A stretch of 14,631 nt of DNA from Candidatus Omnitrophota bacterium (GTDB lineage: Bacteria > Omnitrophota > Gorgyraeia > JACOVV01): the NCBI GenBank assembly GCA_016177145.1, contig JACOVV010000037.1:1-14631 (forward strand), written 5' to 3'. Of the stretch, positions 9,644 through 14,631 are shown in pieces (position 1 is the first letter of the stretch; every line of letters begins with the position of its first letter). The notes beneath the pieces are model-generated. The model was given only the letters and a program-made list of their open reading frames with translations, searched no databases and was not told the DNA's origin. The position numbers and the translations under genes were made by a program.

Positions 9644-10593
9644 AGCGAATCCAACGACCGCTGACACTATTATTGCTCGGCTCTTTCCCCCTTCTTTTAA
9701 GCGCGCCCGTTCTTTTTCAGGAGTATTTCTATCTCCACCCGCCGTATGCCAGCGATGATTCGCGCAGTTTAAGAAATATCGTGTACGCGCGATACGGCGC
9801 CCCCGAAGGAGTCATGCGAGGACTTGAAGCGGAAAATAGCGCTTTTCAAGGATATCTCATTCCTAGAATCAAATCGTTAATCCTCAGGGCGAGATTAGAA
9901 GGGAGAAAAGCGAAGTTCTTAATCATCGGCATTGGGGGCGGGAGAATCATTGACGACATGCGCAGACGCTTTCCCGGACTGGAACTTGTTTTTATTAACA
10001 AAGAACCCATTCATGAAGTGATCACTCCGGAAGAATATTTCGATTATATTCATCAAAAACAGATCGCCCCTGATAGGCGTAAAGAAGAAGTGGAAGACTT
10101 CTTTGAATTTTTAACTAGTCCAGCGCATTTGATTATCCACGATGTGGAGGGGGGATTGCCTCATTTCACGGATGGGGAATTGGAGGGTGTCTTAGTGGCG
10201 TCTGTTGTTCTTAAATACATCAGCTATCAGGGCCGCCAGAAGCTTTATTCAGAGATACAGAGAGTTGTTAGGATAGGGGGAGAAGTGTTTCTCAACGGTT
10301 TTGTTGATTGTGGAAGAACCGAGCCGGGGGACGAAAATGATTATTTCTTGACGTTGGATGAAACTTATCAACTCACGCTTCGCCATGTCAGACTGTTATA
10401 CGATGCCGCTAATGATGGAGTCCTTGAATATGACCACGCAACTCTCACGTGGATTAATAAAGGACCTGAAGAGCCATTTCCCGCGAGTCAATTTCATGGG
10501 ATAGGGTTTGAGAAAATCAGAAATGGCCGGTGGCGTCAAGGTGGACTTCCCCTTCCCAAGCTAGAGGGAATTTTCGAAGAGCGCTCATTATGA
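9640..10593 (+). CDS. SAM-dependent methyltransferase-like protein with N-terminal membrane or signal segment
   Basis: The 317-residue product starts with a basic-hydrophobic segment (MKRIQRPLTLLLLGSFPLLL) typical of a signal peptide or single anchor. Residues ~90-225 read as a class I methyltransferase core. KFLIIGIGGGRIIDDM (92-107) is the SAM-binding glycine loop, and ELVFINKEP (115-123) sits where the acidic end of strand 2 is expected but lacks the usual Asp/Glu directly after the strand. HDVEGGLPHFTD (167-178) and VLKYISYQGRQKLYSEIQRV (190-209) match the D-LPF-D and Ei-RVL-pGG region, ending in RIGGEVFLNGF. The remaining ~95 residues are not assigned. The gene has ATGA overlaps at both ends and no obvious Shine-Dalgarno sequence, so translation probably depends on coupling. 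In this context a sugar or glycan substrate is possible, but that is inference. It could also be a diverged, inactive Rossmann protein. Confidence 0.6.
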   Translation: MKRIQRPLTLLLLGSFPLLLSAPVLFQEYFYLHPPYASDDSRSLRNIVYARYGAPEGVMRGLEAENSAFQGYLIPRIKSLILRARLEGRKAKFLIIGIGGGRIIDDMRRRFPGLELVFINKEPIHEVITPEEYFDYIHQKQIAPDRRKEEVEDFFEFLTSPAHLIIHDVEGGLPHFTDGELEGVLVASVVLKYISYQGRQKLYSEIQRVVRIGGEVFLNGFVDCGRTEPGDENDYFLTLDETYQLTLRHVRLLYDAANDGVLEYDHATLTWINKGPEEPFPASQFHGIGFEKIRNGRWRQGGLPLPKLEGIFEERSL

Positions 10594-12695
10594 GTCGGGA
10601 AAGAACAGTTAGAATCAAAATGAAATGGGTCTGGTTTTTATGCCTGCTTCCGGCGGCGGTAGGGGCGAATGATTATTCGCCCCTACGTTATAATATTCCT
10701 TTCTCCCTCGCTGTCCCGGGCCCAGCCGCGCGAACCCGGACTGCGCTCTCTTTTTCAGGACCGCTCAGGCCGCAGACGTTTCTTACGGCAGCTTCTCAGA
10801 CGGCTGCTGATCTAGAGCAGGGGACTCTTGGCGATATCACGGTGGGGTCTAATATTAAGGAAATGACTCCCGACATGCGGCGGCTTTATGACGATTCCGA
10901 CCATGACTTGACAGCAGAAGCAGAGAACGCCCCCCTGGAAGTTGTCCGCAGCTATGAGGACCCGGCTGAGAGACGCCACGATTTACCGGGCGCTTTAGGG
11001 ATCATTCAAACGATGAAAAAGTCCAACCGATGGGCGAAGCCGGCGGCTGTCGTCATGATTCTGGATGGAGGGTTTAAAACCCGTTTTGCGTACAAAGTCC
11101 TTTCCGAAGGATGGGCAGGGCTGACTCGTCTGCCGGGGAAGCGTTATCGTAATCTGCGCCATATCGTTCTGGTCAATATGCTGACGATCCTGCGGATGCT
11201 CCCCGAAGGATTAGAGCGATACGTCGGGTTAGCGTCCAGCGATAATTTTATCTTCTTGGGACAGGCGACACTCGGAAGGATCCTGCTCAACGACAGCCGA
11301 GGAATCCGCCCGCTCTTAGAGCGGGCCAGCGTCGTCAAAGGGGCGGCGCGAATGAAGCTGTTGACGGAAAGAGATCGTCAACGACTAGAGCGCTTAAAGA
11401 CACAGCCGGAAAAATGGACGGAAGAAGAGGTCAAAGCGGCTTTAGCGGAGCGATGGACGGATGTGGCTCGACAGATCTCAGAGGCAAAACTAGAGCAGGT
11501 CGGAGTGATAGGGGTTGACAGCGCCGGAAAAATGACCGGATTTTTGGAAAAGGCAAATCGCTTAGAGATTATTCGTTTTTCCTATCAACATGGAGGAGTT
11601 CTTTACAAAAACGCTTTCCAGGAGTTTTTGGACAAACGGTTTGCCGCTCGTCTGATGGAGCGATTCATCGCTGAAAAAGCCGAGACCGACGGCTTCCAGA
11701 CATTGGACCAGTTCCCCATCGGCTATATGCAGACGGTCTATCAGTCGCAGTTTACCAGTCCCCGGGAGTGGGACCGGTTATGCCCCTCAAAAGAGAACCT
11801 GAAAGTGGCTCCACAAGACTGGAGGCGTATTCGAGAGATAGTTAAAGAGTTGTTCGAAGAAGAACAGCAGCAGGGACGGGGGGAGGTTTGTGTTTTCGAT
11901 TTCGGCCAGGGGCATCTAAGGGCGCACCTGGGAGATTTAGAGGAGTGGAATACCTTTCTAAACTGGGCGGTCACCAACCCATTGATTCGAGAAATGTTGG
12001 GGATGAGAGTCACTGGAAAACTGGACCCAGCCACGGTTCGTTTGATTCGTCCCGATGACGTGGATTTTTCCGATGGCACTAAGATTCGTATTTCACAAAA
12101 TGCCTACGTCGAGAGGACAATCATCAGTGGTGGGGGGGCACTAATCGTGGAAGACGGAGCGTTGCTCAGCTCGGTGAGAATCCATATCCCGGCAGGGAAG
12201 GAGTTGGTAGTCAGACGCGGCGTCAAAATCATGGAGAGCGAGCTTGACCTCTCCCAGATGGGAGTCGAATTAGAACCCAATACGATAGTCGAGCGGGTTT
12301 TCCCGGTTCCTGGAGTCACCGGCCGATTGATCGCTCGCAGTGAAGAACGGGTAACTGTTTTAAAAATCGGAGGTCAGGCGCATCTCGCGAGAAACCTGAG
12401 ACCCATTCAATTCGCGGGAAAAAATGTTGGAGAGCTGATTCCTAGCCAGGAGCAGTGGCTGGAGTTGCAAAGAAGACACCCCGAGTATTTAAGCCAGTAT
12501 CCATACGAGAAAGTGAAGGGTCGAGAGCTCATCGAACTGGCGGATCAAAATTTAGGCGGTCTCTCCTTTCGTCCGGCACAGCGGCAAGTGGATTATCTCT
12601 GGATGCAGGAACAGGTCAAGCGTCTGCAGGAAGGAATTGACGCGGATGTGACGAGGAAACATCCTTCTGACCCGGGCGTGTTAGAATCATTGTAG
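10590..12695 (+). CDS. Sugar nucleotidyltransferase-like protein with C-terminal beta-helix region (fucose-1-phosphate guanylyltransferase-like)
   Basis: The ATG at 10590 is chosen because it overlaps the previous stop as ATGA, like the other junctions; an ATG at 10620 would give a shorter signal peptide, and a farther in-frame ATG at 10530 lies inside the previous gene. With the chosen start the protein has 701 residues. Residues 9-26 form a signal peptide (core WVWFLCLLPAAVGA), the end of which is encoded by a palindromic repeat. Residues ~150-470 look like a nucleotidyltransferase: VVMILDGGFKTRF (154-166) in the position of the LAGGxGTR loop, VGLASSDNFIFLG (212-224) like a sugar-pyrophosphorylase SGD strand, and GVIGVDSAGKMTGFLEK (305-321), which closely mirrors the GVFvlD-G-V-FLqKP stretch of fucose-1-phosphate guanylyltransferases. 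Residues ~490-570 alternate short strands and turns (AYVERTIISGGGALIVEDGA), suggesting a left-handed beta helix. The first glycine loop is altered (Asp159 replaces Ala), so activity is uncertain. The stop codon lies in a half copy of the palindrome. It could be another sugar-1-phosphate nucleotidyltransferase. Confidence 0.55.
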   Translation: MSRERTVRIKMKWVWFLCLLPAAVGANDYSPLRYNIPFSLAVPGPAARTRTALSFSGPLRPQTFLTAASQTAADLEQGTLGDITVGSNIKEMTPDMRRLYDDSDHDLTAEAENAPLEVVRSYEDPAERRHDLPGALGIIQTMKKSNRWAKPAAVVMILDGGFKTRFAYKVLSEGWAGLTRLPGKRYRNLRHIVLVNMLTILRMLPEGLERYVGLASSDNFIFLGQATLGRILLNDSRGIRPLLERASVVKGAARMKLLTERDRQRLERLKTQPEKWTEEEVKAALAERWTDVARQISEAKLEQVGVIGVDSAGKMTGFLEKANRLEIIRFSYQHGGVLYKNAFQEFLDKRFAARLMERFIAEKAETDGFQTLDQFPIGYMQTVYQSQFTSPREWDRLCPSKENLKVAPQDWRRIREIVKELFEEEQQQGRGEVCVFDFGQGHLRAHLGDLEEWNTFLNWAVTNPLIREMLGMRVTGKLDPATVRLIRPDDVDFSDGTKIRISQNAYVERTIISGGGALIVEDGALLSSVRIHIPAGKELVVRRGVKIMESELDLSQMGVELEPNTIVERVFPVPGVTGRLIARSEERVTVLKIGGQAHLARNLRPIQFAGKNVGELIPSQEQWLELQRRHPEYLSQYPYEKVKGRELIELADQNLGGLSFRPAQRQVDYLWMQEQVKRLQEGIDADVTRKHPSDPGVLESL
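10659..10686. repeat. Palindromic element copy 1, inside the signal-peptide coding region
   Basis: A 28-base inverted repeat with 12-base perfect arms (GTAGGGGCGAAT and ATTCGCCCCTAC) around GATT. It is read in frame as VGANDYSPL plus the first base of an Arg codon (residues 24-33 of the nucleotidyltransferase-like gene). Val-Gly-Ala falls at the expected signal-peptidase I site. Confidence 0.9.
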
Positions 12696-12737
12696 GGGGC
12701 ACATTGCGTAGGGGCACATTGCAATGTGCCCCCCTAC
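12692..12737. repeat. Palindromic element copy 2, compound: half copy plus full copy
   Basis: Bases 12692-12707 are a left half (GTAGGGGGCACATTGC). They are followed directly by a full palindrome at 12708-12737 with arms GTAGGGGCACATTGC and GCAATGTGCCCCCCTAC; the right arm has two extra C. The half copy can pair with the same right arm, so two alternative hairpins are possible. The TAG at 12693-12695 in the half copy is the stop of the preceding gene. No T-run follows the hairpin, so it is not a standard intrinsic terminator. Confidence 0.85.
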
Positions 12738-12742
12738 GTTCC

Positions 12743-12771
12743 TTGACGTAGACGATGTGATGGGGTAGACT
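12743..12771 (+). promoter_or_regulatory. Possible sigma70-type promoter for the DUF218 gene
   Basis: TTGACG (12743-12748) and TAGACT (12766-12771) are separated by 17 bases and match 5/6 and 4/6 of the -35 and -10 consensus. Transcription would start only a few bases before the ATG at 12781, giving an almost leaderless message. This fits the absence of a good ribosome binding site there. The gap (12696-12780) is the only one of this size between genes in the window. Matches of this quality occur by chance. Confidence 0.3.
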
Positions 12772-12780
12772 TGCCGTACG

Positions 12781-14574
12781 ATGTTACGTTCCCTTTGCCC
12801 TGTTTTGTCCGGTTTTCTGGTGATGGTCGCCGTAGGGGCGAATAATCATTCGCCCCTACGAAACGTCCACCGGCAAAACAATACACCTCTATCTCTATCC
12901 GCCCCTTCTCCGATTGATGAAAATGATCTTTCACCCAATCATCGTTTTTCCTGGCGGGAAGAATTAAGTCAACACACCCTCCGCTTGGTTTCATTTCTAG
13001 CCGAACGGGAACCGTTGCCCGATCAGGCCGATTTAATCATGGTTCTGGGGAGCGATGATCTCCAGACCGCGATCGAGGCGGCGCGTCTCTATCGCAACGG
13101 CCTGGCTCCCAAAATTTTGGTTTCCGGCGGCATTGGACGATTGACCCCCGGATTGATGGAGAAATTCCGTGATTACCTTAAAAACGTAGGGGCACATGGC
13201 CATGTGCCCCTACAACAGATTGAGGAGACAGAAGATGGCCAGGTAGCGCCCGAGGCGGTCATTTATAAAAAGGTGCTGATGTTGGAAGGGGTGCCTGAAA
13301 AAGATATTTTAGTCGAGGATCAATCCACCAACACCGGCGAAAATGTCCGCTTCAGCCGCGCGCTGCTGGAGAACGTAGGGGCGAATAATCATTCGCCCCT
13401 ACAGATTCGATCCGTAATTCTCCTTCAGACACCGATCTTGCAGAAGAGAGCCAAAGCGATTTTCCTGAAGCAATTTGGTTTGCCCGGTGTCACGGTAACC
13501 AGTTACGCGCCGTACCTGCCGGATGTCGGCGCGATGAACGAGGAGGAGTTAATTCGTACTGCCGAGTTGGCCGTTGGGGAGATGCAGCGGCTTCCTAAAT
13601 ATGCCAAACCGCTTGAAGAAGGGGGTCCCAAAGGAGGACCGTTCAATGGTCCCGTTCCGATTCCTTCCTCTTTATTAGAGAGTCAACAGCGGGTGACCCA
13701 GGCCTTGGCGATTCGTTCCTACAGCGAAAAAGTCTATGATTGGACAATGTCTATCGGCGCTTTCCCTGACGGGCTTGAAAAAATTTGGCGGGGGTTTGTC
13801 CGGCAGGAAGAGGGTTCCTGGATTCCAAAACGATTTGAAGCGGGCGGTATCCTTTTAACCGCGTATCGTTTTAAGCGGCATGACTTCCTGCAAAATACAC
13901 GGGAAGTTTTCGAACCGATGGTCCGGGAGATCGCGGCGGTGTTTCCTGGAGAAGAGAACAAAGTCGGAGTCCATTGGGCAGCGCCGGGGGAAGATCATCT
14001 GGCAGTTTCCGTGATTCAGGAAGACCCGGAAGTATTGGATGAAGATCAGAAAGAAAAGTTTGTCCGCGTGAACCCGGAAGAGGTCGAGGCCGTCGGAGAA
14101 GCGCTCCAAGAGATCACCCGATTCCAGCCGGTCGCTCGTTTGGGACTGGTCGGTTTTGCCCCCGCCGCCAACGGGGGGATGATCGCTCTTTTCCGCGACA
14201 GAACCGGGGAGTTCACCGCTCTGCGCGAGACGATCACTAAACGGGCCAATGAAGTCACTGGCGGGAAAGTTGTCAGCCGCCCCAAGCTGATTAATATGAC
14301 GGTGGGACGGATTTTGGAACTCCCTTATTCTTCGGATCCGGCCACCGCGCGAGACCAGAAAAAAAGAGTTTTAGTCATCATCCAAAAATACACCCAGCGG
14401 CTCAGGGATCAGTGGGGGCTCTATTCGCCGAGTCAGGATGTGGTGGTGGATGAAATCACTTACGGTTGGGACCGCCAGTGGAATTTTTACGATTTTGAAC
14501 GGATTGGGGATTTCCCATTATTGCGGCAGGAGGATGACAAATCCGGCGATTTCACCGTCCATCGAGCATTATGA
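12781..14574 (+). CDS. DUF218 (YdcF/ElyC/SanA-like) domain protein with extra C-terminal domain
   Basis: ATG 12781 is the first usable start after an in-frame TAG at 12766. The 597-residue product begins with a signal peptide (~1-20), again ending in palindrome-encoded VGA. Residues ~80-270 are a DUF218 domain, a family linked to envelope polysaccharide and peptidoglycan precursor metabolism: ADLIMVLGS (83-91), the AARLYRNGLAPKILVSGGIG strand-loop (100-119), EDQSTNTGENV (179-189) with the conserved S-NT-EN signature, and SVILLQTPILQKRA (211-224). Two palindrome-encoded peptides lie inside the domain, at residues 136-145 and 199-208. A Gly/Pro-rich linker (~279-297) leads to a domain of ~290 residues. 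Its DHLAVSVI (405-412) and KLINMTVGRIL (502-512) recall the two HxT strands of 2H phosphoesterases (LigT-like), but with the first Thr replaced by Ala and the second His by Asn. That resemblance is weak. The DUF218 call is solid; the C-terminal function is unknown. Confidence 0.72.
   Translation: MLRSLCPVLSGFLVMVAVGANNHSPLRNVHRQNNTPLSLSAPSPIDENDLSPNHRFSWREELSQHTLRLVSFLAEREPLPDQADLIMVLGSDDLQTAIEAARLYRNGLAPKILVSGGIGRLTPGLMEKFRDYLKNVGAHGHVPLQQIEETEDGQVAPEAVIYKKVLMLEGVPEKDILVEDQSTNTGENVRFSRALLENVGANNHSPLQIRSVILLQTPILQKRAKAIFLKQFGLPGVTVTSYAPYLPDVGAMNEEELIRTAELAVGEMQRLPKYAKPLEEGGPKGGPFNGPVPIPSSLLESQQRVTQALAIRSYSEKVYDWTMSIGAFPDGLEKIWRGFVRQEEGSWIPKRFEAGGILLTAYRFKRHDFLQNTREVFEPMVREIAAVFPGEENKVGVHWAAPGEDHLAVSVIQEDPEVLDEDQKEKFVRVNPEEVEAVGEALQEITRFQPVARLGLVGFAPAANGGMIALFRDRTGEFTALRETITKRANEVTGGKVVSRPKLINMTVGRILELPYSSDPATARDQKKRVLVIIQKYTQRLRDQWGLYSPSQDVVVDEITYGWDRQWNFYDFERIGDFPLLRQEDDKSGDFTVHRAL
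12832..12859. repeat. Palindromic element copy 3, at the signal-peptide end of the DUF218 gene
   Basis: A 28-base inverted repeat with 12-base arms GTAGGGGCGAAT/ATTCGCCCCTAC around AATC. It is the same core class as copy 1 but with the reverse-complement centre, so the two sit in opposite orientation. It is read as VGANNHSPL plus part of Arg (residues 18-27), again with VGA at the likely cleavage site. Confidence 0.9.
13186..13213. repeat. Palindromic element copy 4, inside the DUF218 domain
   Basis: A 28-base perfect palindrome with 14-base arms (GTAGGGGCACATGG and its complement). It is read as VGAHGHVPL plus the first base of a Gln codon (residues 136-145). AAC occurs on both sides, a possible short target duplication. 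Confidence 0.9.
13375..13402. repeat. Palindromic element copy 5, inside the DUF218 domain
   Basis: A 28-base repeat identical in sequence to copy 3. It is read as VGANNHSPL plus the first base of a Gln codon (residues 199-208), between the helix ending ALLEN and the strand IRSVILLQ. Confidence 0.9.
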
Positions 14575-14580
14575 GGCGAT

Positions 14581-14609
14581 GTAGGGGCGAACGGCCCGTT
14601 CGCCCCTAC
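14581..14609. repeat. Palindromic element copy 6, intergenic
   Basis: A 29-base inverted repeat with 14-base arms (GTAGGGGCGAACGG/CCGTTCGCCCCTAC) around a single C, beginning six bases after the stop of the DUF218 gene. GAT flanks both sides. No T-run follows, so a terminator role is not supported. Confidence 0.88.
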
Positions 14610-14625
14610 GATATGATCATCAGTC

Positions 14626-14631
14626 TTGACA
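14626..14631 (+). promoter_or_regulatory. Consensus -35-like hexamer at the window edge
   Basis: TTGACA is the last six bases of the window. It could be the -35 box of a promoter for a following gene, but the -10 region lies outside and the match alone is weak evidence. Confidence 0.2.

Noticed and set aside
10530-10589. Upstream ATG for the nucleotidyltransferase-like gene
   Set aside because: It lies 60 bases inside the preceding gene and would add a charged segment before the signal peptide; the ATGA overlap at 10590 fits the other junctions.
12708-12737. Intrinsic terminator between the two last genes
   Set aside because: The hairpin is strong and GC-rich but is followed by GTTCCTTGACG, not a T-run, and it belongs to a dispersed repeat family.
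13186-13213. Transposon target duplication AAC on both sides of copy 4, and GAT around copy 6
   Set aside because: Three-base matches are easily due to chance and the other copies lack them, so no target duplication is claimed.
12832-13402. CRISPR-like repeat array
   Set aside because: Copies are irregularly spaced (more than 150 bases apart), lie inside coding sequence and are perfect palindromes; there are no uniform spacers or cas genes.
1-14631. tRNA, rRNA or riboswitch
   Set aside because: The window is almost wholly coding; the gaps at 12696-12780 and 14575-14631 are too short and are mostly taken up by the palindromes.

Overview
The window is a densely packed, entirely plus-strand bacterial gene cluster. 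It holds five long genes, and the first four are chained by 4-base ATGA start/stop overlaps. No RNA gene, insertion sequence or CRISPR array is visible. The style suggests an uncultured bacterium of the Omnitrophota (OP3)/PVC kind: very large multidomain proteins, hydrophobic export-like N-termini on nearly everything, and diverged sugar-nucleotide enzymes. That placement is inference from style; no marker gene is present.

Layout. Bases 1-45 look like the end of an upstream gene. Bases 42-5615 encode a giant 1857-residue protein. Its first ~690 residues are a recognisable UDP-glucose/GDP-mannose dehydrogenase (Rossmann glycines, Lys392/Asn396, Cys450), followed by helical and beta regions I cannot assign. 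Bases 5612-9643 encode a 1343-residue protein that reads as a fucokinase-like GHMP kinase joined to a UDPGP-type sugar-1-phosphate uridylyltransferase, both with eroded motifs. Bases 9640-10593 encode a SAM-methyltransferase-like protein. Bases 10590-12695 encode a nucleotidyltransferase-like protein with a beta-helix-like tail, resembling fucose-1-phosphate guanylyltransferases. After the only sizeable gap, bases 12781-14574 encode a DUF218 (YdcF/ElyC/SanA-like) domain joined to a second domain with faint 2H-phosphoesterase character.

Together the genes point to sugar activation and modification (phosphorylation, nucleotidyl transfer, oxidation, methylation), probably for a surface polysaccharide or glycan. 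The oddity is that these NAD-, NTP- and SAM-type folds each carry an apparent signal peptide or N-terminal membrane anchor.

The most striking non-genic signal is a family of 28-30 bp palindromes with outer arms GTAGGGGC...GCCCCTAC and a variable but self-complementary core. There are six full copies plus one half copy, all in the last 4 kb. Four lie inside coding sequence, always in the one phase with no stop in these variants, and add a VGANNHSPL-type peptide. Two of these sit exactly at the expected signal-peptidase site of two different genes, two interrupt the DUF218 domain, and the half copy supplies the stop codon of the fourth gene. This behaviour resembles the Rickettsia palindromic elements.
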